Assembly: GCA_015680905.1 (NCBI GenBank)
Contig: CM027381.1
Span: 53,758,501-53,822,500, forward strand
Reading direction: 5' to 3'
Source: Coptis chinensis
Lineage: Eukaryota; Streptophyta; Magnoliopsida; Ranunculales; Ranunculaceae
DNA length: 64,000 nt
Within the stretch, counting starts at the first letter, position 1. Each line of letters starts with the position of its first letter. Both the position numbers and the translations under genes were made by a program. Below the pieces are notes generated by a model. The model saw nothing but the letters and a program-made list of their open reading frames with translations, had not been told where the DNA came from and did no database searches. This document shows positions 11,432-22,000 of this stretch, piece by piece.

Positions 11432-14400
11432 ATGATTAAGATTGGTACATGGAACATCAGGGGGCTAAATGAAATAAAAAAAGTGAAGGAAGTTAATAAA
11501 TTCATTTTGAAGAATAATCTTTGCTTGCTGAGTCTTCTGGAAATGAAAGTTAAGGAGGATAAGAGGAAAAGCATTAGTGATATATGTGCTCCGAATTGGA
11601 ATTTTGAGAGTAATTATAGTAGTAATCCTGAGGCTAGAATATGGATCCTTTGGAACCCAAATTTTGTGGATGTGAGTAAGATTCAAGAAACAGCTCAGTT
11701 TGTACACTACAGGGTGACTATTCTTCTTAACTCAGCTAGTTTTCTATCAACGCTTATCTATGCAAGTAATAATAGCCAGGAGAGATTAGGGCTGTGGCAG
11801 GATTTGCGGCAACTTCACAGTAGTTTTACAGGACCATGGTGTGTGCATGGAGACTTCAATAATGTCCTTTATTCTCATAAGAGGATAGGGGAGTTGGTCC
11901 ATCCTAGAGAAACAGTTCCTTTTAGTGATTGCCTAGTCGATATAGGGTTGTTTGATTTGAAAGCTTCAGGGTGTTATTTTACGTGGACAAATTACGGAGT
12001 AGGAGCTAATAGGAAATGGTCAAAGATTGATAGGGTTCTTATCAATATCCTCTGGGCGTCTTTGTTTGTTCAGGCTACTGCTGATTTCCTTCTGCAAGGA
12101 ATTTCGGACCATTCTCCCATGATAGTTTGCTTGGTCGATGCTGAGAAAGGGAGAGTTCCATTCCGGTTTTGTAATTCATGGGCCCTTCACAACAGTTTCA
12201 AAGAGGTGGTTCAGCAAGTGTGGGCTACAGAAGTGACGAGCAGTTGTCTATATATTCTGGTCCAAAAATTGAAGTTTCTTAAGACTAAACTGAGAGGTTG
12301 GGCAAGGGTGCATATGTCTGATATCCATATAAAAACTGAAGCAGCTAGGGAGGATCTTCACAGATTACAGAATGAGCTACAAAGTTCCCCTACTGATGTC
12401 TAGTTATGCGAAAAGGAAAGAGAAGCAAGAACTCTCCTGTGTAAACTGATCGAGATGGAGTATATGGAACTAAAGGCCAAAGCAAAAAATGATTGGCTTG
12501 ACTATGGCGACAAAGGAAATGCATTCTTTCATCAAGCAATAAAAGAAAGGAGGAACCGTAACTTTGTGTGGTTTGTCTCAGATATGTATGGGGTAAAACA
12601 TGAAGGTGTCACAGAAGTGTCTAACGCTTTCATCAGTTTCTTTCAGGAGCTTCTGGGAGTTGAGTCTCAGACGATGAGCATTGGGTTGTTGTTAGAGGAG
12701 ATATCAGTTAGGGGTGTTGTGGATTCTGAACTAGCAGTAAAACTGGCAGAAGAGGTTACAAATGGGGAAATTACACAAGCATTGTTTGCTATGGATGATT
12801 TTAAATCCCCAGGGCCTGATGGCTATATAGCGTTCTTCTTCAAAAATTCATGGGATATTGTCGGTAAAAATTTCCTAAGAGCTGTTAAGGGAGTTTTCTG
12901 TCAAAACAAAATTCATAAAGGTACTAATGCAACATTTCTATGCCTAGTTCCTAAAAAACCTGTTGTGCCCCAGGTTGATGAATTTCGTCCGATTGCCTGG
13001 TGTAATATTAGTTACAAATGTATATCCAAGATTCTAAGTAACAGGATGAATCCTTACATGGACCAGTTGATCGCTCTTAACCAATCAGCATTCATTCCTA
13101 GAAGATGTATACAGGACAATCTTCTACTGGCTCATGAATGGCTCAGAGGATATAACAGAAAGCATGGGCCACAGAGATGTACTATCAAAGTTGATATCCA
13201 AAAAGCTTATGACACTGTCAGCTGGGACTCTCTACTGTCGGTACTCAAGAGATTCAAGTTCCCCGACAAGTTTACTGGTTGGCTAGCTATGTGTTTCTCA
13301 TCTCCTTGTTATTCAGTCCTTGTCAATGGTAGTCTGTATGGCTTTTTTGAAGAGAAACGAGGGTTAAGGCAAGGTGACCCTTTGTCTTCGTATCTGTTCG
13401 TGCTGGTTATGGAACTGTTAGGTGGTCTGCTGAAGCAAGGTCTCTTAATGAAAAGCATCCAGCCTTATTCCAAATGTAAAAGACTTGAAATAACTCACTT
13501 GAGTTTCGCTGATGATGTGCTACTTTTCTGTAAATGGGAGGTTGGCTCTATTTTGGCTGTTAAGTAGGTCATTGATTATTTCTTTTCTCTCACGGAGCTG
13601 AAGATAAATACTCTGAAGACGTCTGTACTCACTGGCAGTATGACTAATGGTGATGGGCTTGCTCTTGTAGGCTTATTGGGGGTTCAACTAGTCACCCTTC
13701 CCATCAAATATCTGGGGTTGCCACTCACTACAGCTAGAATCAGTACCAAGGACTGCTTGCCACTGATTGAAAAAATCACTATGAGAATGTCCAACTGGAA
13801 GAACAAATCCTTATCTTATGCGGGCAGATTACAGCTCATACAGTCTATCCTATCATCTTTTCATATATATTGCGCAAAGACTTTTATCCTTCCAGTAGGT
13901 GTTTTGGACAAAGTTGCTAAATTCTGTAACAGATTTATGTGGTCTGGTGATTTTGTGCAAGTGAAGATGCATAAAGCTAGTCATGCAACTTTGAGGTTGC
14001 ATAAAGAGGAAGGTGGACTGAGTATTATTGACCCTAGGGTTTGGAACAAAGCAGCATACTGTGGGTTGGTGTTCAAGGTTGCAGCTAAGGATGAAACTCT
14101 GTGGACGAAGTGGACTTGGGAGTACCACATTCGACAGAAACATTTCTGGACTATGAAGATTCCTTTGGATTGTTCGTGGGTTTGGAGGAGTATCCTGAAA
14201 CATAGGAAGATTGCTCGGAAGTATATTAGATGCTTAATTGCTAACGGGGAAGGTACAAGTTTATGGCACAATCCTTGGATATCCTCTATGATGCTTATTC
14301 ACAATGCACAAGATAGAAATTTCATTCATGAACCAGATGATGCTAAAGTGAGTGAACTGATCATGAACGGTACATGGAACGATAAGGTTCTCAACTTGCC

Positions 14401-15608
14401 AGATGGTGAGTTAAAATCAGAAATCTTGCAGACTTCCATCAACGTCAATATGGCTCAGGACTTGGTAGTGTGGACTGCTACAAGCTCAGGTAGGTTCTCC
14501 ACAAAGTCAGCATATATGTCTATCAAGAAGATGAGAGAAAAGGTTGGGTGGTATAAATTGGTGTGGGGCAAATACAATGTTTTGAAACATTCTTTCATTA
14601 CCTGGCAACTGTTTGCGGGATGCCTGGCAACCCAAGATTGGCTGATTCATAGGAAGATTCTCTCTTATTCAGAGTGTTGTTTGTGTAATGAGCAACTTCC
14701 AGAAAATTCGAATCGTCTTTTCTTCAATTGTGCTTTCACAAAAACGATTTGGGCAGTGGTAAAAGACAAATTGGGGCTGGGAGTGGTTCGCGAATCCTCT
14801 GTTGAGTGGCAGTTTCTATTGCGCATAACTAGATCGAACTTGATCTCGAGTGAGATAATCAAAGTAATGATTTGTGCTACTGTGTATGGGATTTGGAACG
14901 AGAGGAATAGCAGGAGGTTCAAGAACAAAGCTCACACTGCTGGTTCGATTAGCAGGTACATCATTGAAAAGATGAAAACGTACTTGCAGCGAGTTATCAA
15001 GACCACTGAGGACTCCTTTTCAGCGACAAGGAATTTGATTGCGAGACTTGGAATTGATATTAGCATAAAGCAGCGAGCGTATGAGCTAGTTAAGTGGACC
15101 AAACCACCATTTGGGTTCGTCAAAATTAATGTTGATGGATTAGTGACTGAAGATTGTGCAGGATATGGCGGTATATTGAGGAACCATGAGGGGTCTCCTA
15201 TACTCTTATACAGGGGTAATGTTAACTTACGATCGGTGATTATCCAAGAGTTAAAAGGTATAGAGGCGGGTTTTCTGGTAGCTCTAAGTGTGAACTGTAA
15301 TATGATTTTGGTTGAATCTGATTCTCTAAGAGCAGTCCAAGTGATCAACGCATTGAGGTAAGTCCTTGGTAATCGCCGACGATCTGATGGAAGCCATCTG
15401 GAGGCTCATGAACCAATTTGGTTCGGCTAGTGTGTCCCACGTGTATAGGGAAAAGAATAGAGCGGCAGATTTGTTGGCTAAGTCTAGTACTACTCGGGAT
15501 AGAATTATAATTCAAGAAGTTACTTTTGTTAGTGTGCCTCCACTTACGTATGAGCTTAATGTAATAGTGGAGGAAGATGCTATTGGCAAGTTGTATCAAA
15601 GAGTTTGA
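11432..15608 (+). pseudogene. LINE ORF2: endonuclease, reverse transcriptase, RNase H
   Basis: From ATG 11432, an AP-like endonuclease: GTWNIRGLN, LLSLLEMK, VHGDFNN (about 11843), KIDRVL and ISDHSPM. Then the reverse transcriptase: FKSPGPDGY, EFRPIAWCNISYK, KVDIQKAYDTVSW, GLRQGDPLS and FADD at 13504-13515. Then a zf-RVT cysteine region (CCLCNEQLPENSNRLFF, about 14675) and an RNase H (KINVDG, ELKGIEAG, VESDSLRA; 15120-15350). All lie in one frame, interrupted by TAG at 12401-12403 and 13565-13567. A frameshift near 15358 moves the last 80 codons (HVYREKNRAADLLAK) to another frame. It would nick the target and prime cDNA synthesis. Confidence 0.9.
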
Positions 15609-15867
15609 TCAATATAGGTTGGGGGCAGCGGCAGGGAAAATTGAGAAACACGAGGAGGCTTGTAGAGCTAACCAGCATTGTTTCATTCCTTTAAGTTTTG
15701 ACACTTTTGGTTTCTTGGCCCAACAGTCTATTGAGCTCCTTAAGAGATTGCAGAAAGTTATGGACTGCAACGTAATGACAGCTGGTTCCAACGAGTTTGT
15801 ATTTAGGAGAATAAGATTTGTCATTCAGAAAGGACTTGCTGCGCAGCTTGTTGCACGTTTGTCCTAA
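15577..15867 (+). CDS. small ORF downstream of LINE ORF2, conserved-looking module
   Basis: An open frame of 96 codons overlaps the end of ORF2 in another frame and ends 43 bases before the poly(A) tail. It contains AAAGKIEKHEEACRANQHCF, then PLSFDTFGFLAQQSIELLKR and ends QKGLAAQLVARLS. Composition is protein-like, without the low complexity of a chance frame, and it has no internal stop. It may be the C-terminal end of ORF2 separated by a frameshift, or a separately translated module. I cannot assign a function. The ATG at 15577 may not be a real start. Confidence 0.45.
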   Translation: MLLASCIKEFDQYRLGAAAGKIEKHEEACRANQHCFIPLSFDTFGFLAQQSIELLKRLQKVMDCNVMTAGSNEFVFRRIRFVIQKGLAAQLVARLS

Positions 15868-15894
15868 TTATTTATAAAACTCGTTATCTTTATC

Positions 15895-15907
15895 AATAAA
15901 ATTTCCA

Positions 15908-15944
<37 letters not shown>
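15895..15944 (+). terminator. LINE polyadenylation signal and poly(A) tail
   Basis: AATAAA at 15895-15900 is followed by ATTTCCACTT and 34 uninterrupted A residues. This is the reverse-transcribed 3' end of the LINE. Confidence 0.9.
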
Positions 15945-15945
<1 letters not shown>

Positions 15946-17103
15946 ACAGGCAGAAAAAGAATATAAAAGTTAATAGAACTTCAATAGGCCGTATCTTTGG
16001 ACTCAGACCTCTGAATTGGGCCTATTATATGTCAAACCGAATAGCTCGGAAATAGATTTCTTATGGTCCAAGCCTCAACCCAATCAAAGTAGTAAAAGTG
16101 GACAAAATAGGTGTTACAGTAAATTCCAATAGAGATACCCTTTTTAGACTTAAGTAATTAGGTTTTAGGCTTGATTTAGTGGCCTAAAACACAACTCCAA
16201 AACCCATGTACGAAATTATAAACCTAACTCTCTCATATATAAAAAGGATTAAGGTAAAACTCTATTATCTCTCTCTCCCATTAGTTAAAATAATTTAGGG
16301 CTCTCCACTCCTAGCTTCCCTTTTTTTAGTTTAGTATAGTTTAAGTAATTAGGGTTTATAATTATAGCCTCCATAAAACCTCTATTAAAATACCTTCAAG
16401 TTATTATTATTCAATTCAATTGATTCTCTTTCTATTATGTATTCTTTTAGTTCCTTTATTCATGATAGTCCCATGAATCAAAGTTAAACCTCCATTAGAG
16501 GGGATTGATTGAAGCTTTGATGAGGACTTGATTTGTTAGTATAGAATTATTGGTTAGAACTTCAAGTTTAGGTTTTCTTGACTTAGTAATAAAAAGAGTT
16601 TAATCTAAACTAGGGAATAGTGAGTTTTGCCATGAGAATAGAAAACAAACTTTCTCTTATGCTAATTAGTTATAACTAGAGATACCATAATTGATTAGGG
16701 ACCATTAAAGACCTAACCTTTATGTTTGAACCTTGTGTTTAAACGTAAAGATTAGGGTTTTGCAACAACTCTATGCTAGCATGTTAAGTATTAATTAAAG
16801 TGGATTTCAATCTTTTTCTATTCTTCTCCATATTTTATTCAAGTCATATTTAATTACTTTAATTAAACTAGTATAAGTTAAATTCATATATTTAGTTTCT
16901 TAGTATAAATTCACATCCATAAATATTGCTCTCACCATTGTTTTATTGTGTTTGATTAGTTGAATTCGTTTAAGTCTAGAGAATTAAGAGTAGAACGATT
17001 CCGCACTCTATATATTGTATTAATATATATGTGAGAGTAGGAAATAAATAATTGATAACGTAAGAATAAGTTAGAGAATATAGTATTGTTTTTACGTTTA
17101 TCA

Positions 17104-18720
17104 ATGGCTAGGTTTCATGAAATTTTCTAATAAGAACAAAGATTTATTAGCCAAATAGAGCTGGAGAGCTTTAAAGGGTAAGAATTCCATATGGTTAAAA
17201 ACTTTTCATGTTGCTTATGAAAAAAACGGGTACGGGGACAAAATAGAAGTTACCATCTAATGCCTCTTATATTTTTGGAGAGGGGCCAATAAAAGTTTTG
17301 ATATGGTGCATAAAGGGTATGGACCATTGGGGATGGTGCTCATACCTCTGTTTTTAATGATTTTTGGCTTATACTGATAAAAGATTTGCACCCACCAATA
17401 GGGATCCAGAAAATACTGGAAAGTGAAAAATCTCATGAATCAGGAAGGTTTAACATGGAATGATTAGCTTATTAATGAAGTTTTCGACCCTATATAGTAG
17501 TAGGGCTTATCAAGGGAACACACATCAAACCACAAGATGGAGTGGAGAATGAGTTAACCTGGTGGCATGCTACTAAAGAAAAATTATTTGTCAAATATGC
17601 TTTTCATATGCTCAAAGCAAAGGATTGGAGAGGGCTGTGACTCTACTTTTCAAACAAAAACTATACAAAAAGTTTGAAGAGCTAGGGTGGTAGTTAGGGA
17701 ACAAGTTTTTATGTGGGAATTATACATGGACATACTGTCAACTGGAGAAATGATACAAAAGAGGATTAGGAGCAATGATACTATGCGTGGCTTTTGCTTT
17801 AGGAATAAGGAAACGATTAGGGGAACACATCTTTTTTGAATGTGAGTGGGCAAAAACTTTATGGTTTGCATCACCACTGGGTTTAAGAACAGAGATCAAT
17901 AGAAGATGTGCCATTAGAAAATGGGTGGATGAGATCATGGAATGGTGTGAAAACAAGGTCCATGACATAACAAATTTGGGTTTGTATGCATGCACCCTAC
18001 TACAAACTATACGGGATAATAGGAATTTGGAGAAGTTTGACAAATGAGTAGCTGACAAGGGGTATGTACTAATAGCAACAAGGATTCAATATGAAAGAAG
18101 ACTCAAAGCTTTTGACAGGGAGAATCTAAACCCTATTTTTTTTTTATTAACTCTAACACCACACTAAATAATATAAACACTAACCATAACACACATACTT
18201 CTACATCAACTAGTAATAATAATAATATATCTACTTTGCATCATCATAGAAGTAACCTCGCTCACATGCCTGATTATGTAAATGTTAGGTTTGATATTGC
18301 TTTTAATAAGAGATCTCTATCAGAAGCTGCTGTTATGGCTTGGAATGAAAAATGAGTTTTTCTTGCTGTTGTAGTGAGGAGATTCACAACAAAGTCAGTA
18401 GAGGATAGTGAACTTTTTGTAGCCGAGGTAGCAGTGTAGTTGGCAAAACACTTAGGAGAAGAAAATTTCTTTTTGAGGGTAAACAATTTGAGCTCCCATG
18501 AGTCCAATATTGCTTGGTATTTACAAAGCATTACTAAAGCAATTATCAGAACTATTAGTAAATTTAATTTTTCATGTTTCAGATGGTTCCGAAGATGTTT
18601 TAATGGTGAGGCTCGTGATCTAGCTAAATGGGCTTATAACTCTATCAAAATGTTGCTCATACTTTCAGTGTATCTCTTCAATTCTATAATCCGTGAGCCC
18701 GGCAGCGAACTCTTGGTTTG
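17104..18720 (+). pseudogene. LINE 3' half: zf-RVT remnant and RNase H
   Basis: Continues the interrupted LINE: WLGFMKFSNKNKDLLAK, SWRALKGKNS and later ECEWAKTLWF (zf-RVT-like, about 17835-17870). The last block, 18274-18640, is an RNase H remnant: VNVRFDIAFNKRSLSEAAVM, SVEDSELFVAEVAV and RCFNGEARDLAKWA. Many stops and frame changes occur. Plant L1 elements commonly carry an RNase H at this end. A 3' untranslated stretch and the poly(A) at 18812-18850 follow. Confidence 0.75.
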
Positions 18721-18814
18721 ACTTTCCAAAATGGAACAAAAAAACCACTTCGTTGTTGTTGTCCTTATACCCAACTCTCTCTCTCTTTCTTCTCCACCCT
18801 CTGCGTTTTGTAGG

Positions 18815-18852
<38 letters not shown>

Positions 18853-18867
18853 AAGGGTTGACAACAT

Positions 18868-19053
18868 CGATGCTAATGCGATCCTGGAGGTAGTTTAAAT
18901 TGCAAGGCCAGCTACCAAATCCGCAAACCCATTGGGTTAGCCCAGCCCATTGGGCCCAAAGTAGGCCCAAAAAGTAAAAAGACAGCACTGAAAAAACTTG
19001 ATATATTTTTCTTTATTTTCAGACGCACTCTCATTTTTCTCCGCAACACAACA
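18868..19053 (+). promoter_or_regulatory. promoter and 5' leader of the TEX10/Ipi1-like gene, site II cluster
   Basis: Only about 186 bases separate the LINE target duplication from the ATG. Within 18939-18969 lie overlapping copies of the plant site II element (TGGGCT/TGGGCC on either strand): AGCCCA at 18939, AGCCCAT at 18944, TGGGCCCA at 18951 and AGGCCCA at 18963. Site II motifs bind TCP factors and are enriched in promoters of ribosome-biogenesis and cell-proliferation genes. That fits the product. An AT-rich TATA-like GATATATTTTTC is near 19000. The transcription start is not visible. Confidence 0.65.
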
Positions 19054-22000
19054 ATGGTTCGTCCAAAGGCAACTTCAAAAAAATCTCAGAAGAAAAAAGG
19101 TGGTGGTGGTGGTGTCGACTTCAAAGTAAGTATAACCACAGCACAAACAACACTCTTCTCTTTCAGTTACAATAAAGTCTACATTTTTATACATTATTAC
19201 TTTGCAGAAATATAAGAGAAAGCTTGGTAGAAAACTTCCACCACCCAAGAATGCAACCAATACTGAAATTAAATCAAAGGGTAATTTTATTTTTACCATT
19301 TTAATTCATATTTAAGCAATGCTCATGTTGTTTATTTGTCCAAATATTTACACTTTGTGTATGGTTATGTTAAATATTTAGCTATTATACTTCCGGAACA
19401 AAGTATGGCATCAGAAAGAGAAGGTTTAGCTGTGAGTAAAAAGGGTTTAACTTTAAAAGAGTTACTTCAACAAACATCTCATCACAATGCCAAAGTTCGC
19501 CGAGGTATTTATAAGCTTGTTTTTAACGTTTTTTTTTGGTACCCTTTTGAAATATATACTAATGTAATGTTGTTTGTTTCGTTGGAAAAAAAGACGCGTT
19601 GATTGGTATTAAAGATTTGGCATCTAAATTTCCGGAGGAGTTAAAGTTGCATAAGCTTGCAATAATAGAGAAGTTGCGTGAACGGATCAGTGATGAAGAT
19701 AGAGTTGTCCGTGAGACACTATATCAACTTCTGAAATCAACTATCTTTCCAGCGTATAAAGATGTAATTAACTTGTCTTTGACTCTTTTAATCATATTCA
19801 GTAGAAATACCATAATCGTGAATACTCCTACTTTTATTTTCCCTTGGAATATGTTTTACTACTGTTATCAAGTTGGTTGGTCTCTCATTTTGTCTGTATA
19901 CATCTTTTGACCGTAAGTTTTGCCCAGTTTTGTCATGTTATAGGTCAATGAAGGTGATTATAGTTTCTGTACTGTACAGTATTTGAATACCATCTTACTC
20001 AGCAGAAAATAAAAGGGAGTGCAATTCCGTAAAATGGCACAATTATATAGATAATATACAAGGCTCCAGTATGGAAGTCTATCAAAATGTGTACCTCTAG
20101 GTACATCATACCGAGCACGCTTTTTAACCACTATCAAGGAAGTAATAGGTCGAGTTCTTAACACATTGTATACCTTTTAGACATTCCTAGATATTTGTAT
20201 TTGGATGGAGTTGAACTGTGATTCAATTGACTCATGTCGGTATCTGGATTTGTATCGCTCTCATTTGTGCCTGCTAAGGTAGGAAGAGACGTGAGGGCCA
20301 ATGATGAGTCAATAAGGGGTGCCTAACATCCTCTACAGAATACAGATGCATATTCACCCTCGCTGTTGCTGTGCACTATTCTTTGTTATCAACGGAATTT
20401 CACTTTATTATTTCTTTGAAAGTAGGAGAAATATGTTCTGTATATGCTACTGATTATTTATCACTCTACTTGTTTACAGTTTTTTTTATCTTCCTCCAGG
20501 AAACCCCAGGGCCTATCATTTCCTTGATAATGGCCTATATATTCAATGCAATGACACACTTGGCATTTGACATCCGGATGGTGGCATTCAAGTTTTTTGA
20601 GCTCGTTGTTCAACACTACCCATCTTCATTTCTATTGTATGCAGAAAAGGTATGCTGTTCTTAATATTAGGATTAGTTGGACAACAACTATAAAAATAAA
20701 AAAATAGTACTGATGTTGATGACAACGATGATTTCTTTTACGTGTAATTGTATCACTAATTACTGCAATAGTGTTGCAACTGTACCCTGGGATTCTCTCT
20801 TTCTTCAGAGAATCTGATTTGCATGAAGGTAATCAGATGACCCAAGTACATTCTGAAACTTCTGGTTCAGAGACAGCTTTAAAGTCACCTCAATTGCCAA
20901 GTTCTTGATATTAGATCCCCCAGTAGTCCTTCATGGTCTCTGGCGATATCTCTATAACCAATCCTGTAAAGTCCCTTAGCTCCATCTGTGTTTAACTTGA
21001 TTGTTCCTGTTGGGTGAGGCTTACATCTGCTGTACGCTGGTTCCTTTGTCGTGTTCTATTAGTCTGAACACAGTGATTACACAGCTCTAAGTGCTTTCAA
21101 GATGCTGTGTCACCAGGAAACTGACACTCGTATTTGTGTCTACGTCATTTAGTTTGTAAATTTAAATGACTAATAATCACAAAAAGTTCATAATTCTGCT
21201 TGCTGAATAACGTATAAAAGTGAACTCCCTTGCTAAGGGGTCTTGGAAAATTCAAAATATAAATGTATTAAAAATCATACTAGTTTTGGATCTGTATCAG
21301 ACGTATGGGTGCTCAATGTCTCATTTTTTCTTCCTTGGGCAAGCAAGGGTAGCAACTTGTTACTTGTTGCCACCCAAACATTAAGTAGACTACTGTAAGT
21401 ACTGTGCTTGCACTACGCTCCATGCTTCTAGTTTTACTTTCAAAATAGACCAGATTTTTATTAAATAAGTAAACAATGTTATTTTACATAACGGTAGCAG
21501 TGACCTGTGGCTATCCTACGCAAGGTGCCTTAGGTATCGCTGAGTGCCCCTGTCTTGGCTGCAATCACTCATCAGTCGTCACACTTAAGTGCCTTTGACA
21601 CCCCTCAATGTGCCCACAATGGTGATTCCTTTGGCTCGCGGCTCGCCTGCCTGCGAAGCGGCGAAGCATCGGTTATGTTAAGTATATTGTTCTTTTTGGA
21701 ATTTGGTGTTCATAAGCGGGATTGAATGGTTTAGTTGAGAGCCTTCCAAGTTAAAAGCAGTATTAATTTCATACTTTAAGTACCAAAGATCCTCTCTTAC
21801 GCCAACTGTGCACCTCTTCAAATTTTGAATTTAGTATTTTGTATCTTCTGACTATGCACTTTCAGTTGCTAGTTATTTACATACCATGCCATTCCATGTT
21901 AACCCAATACCGATCGCTAACGTGGAGTTGGAGATGATCTCCACCATTCTTTAACTTCACACATTTTCCATCCAAAGCGAACCTAATTTATCATACAGAT

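Larger units (their letters stand above)
9890..15944 (+). mobile_element. near full-length L1-type LINE inside the solo LTR
   Basis: Contains ORF1 (DUF4283-like with a zinc knuckle), ORF2 (endonuclease, reverse transcriptase, zinc-finger and RNase H) and a 34-A tail at 15911-15944. The left border is uncertain (somewhere in about 9760-10100) because I could not find an exact target duplication for the bases after the tail (CACAGGCAGAAAAAG). ORF2 has only two in-frame stops and one late frameshift, and the A tail is uninterrupted, so this is the youngest layer. Confidence 0.82.
9537..17103 (+). mobile_element. solo LTR of an Athila-like element, interrupted by a LINE
   Basis: Begins TGATAAGAGTCCAAAACTG and ends ACGTTTATCA. 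It is flanked by ATGAC (9532-9536) and ATGGC (17104-17108), a 5-bp target duplication with one mismatch. Removing it and one duplication rejoins the outer LINE frame (KPLG then LGF). The LTR itself is the outer pieces, 9537 to roughly 9890 and 15945-17103. A TATA-like TATATAAAAA is at 16236. No internal gag-pol is present, so it is a solo LTR made by recombination. Its start resembles that of the LTR at 52541. Confidence 0.75.
8998..18853 (+). mobile_element. 5'-truncated L1-type LINE, split by later insertions
   Basis: Bounded by a perfect 14-bp target duplication AGGGTTGACAACAT at 8984-8997 and 18854-18867, with a run of about 39 A at 18812-18850. The LINE itself is the two outer parts (8998-9536 and 17104-18853, about 2.3 kb). 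The piece between is a solo LTR that contains another LINE. The left part starts in the reverse transcriptase (LLYADD) and the right part ends with the RNase H domain and a poly(A) tail. It is the oldest layer of this nest and is full of stops. Confidence 0.88.

Noticed and set aside
18634..18988. Phe-rich and Lys-rich ORFs across 18812-18850
   Set aside because: They are translations of the LINE poly(A) tail.
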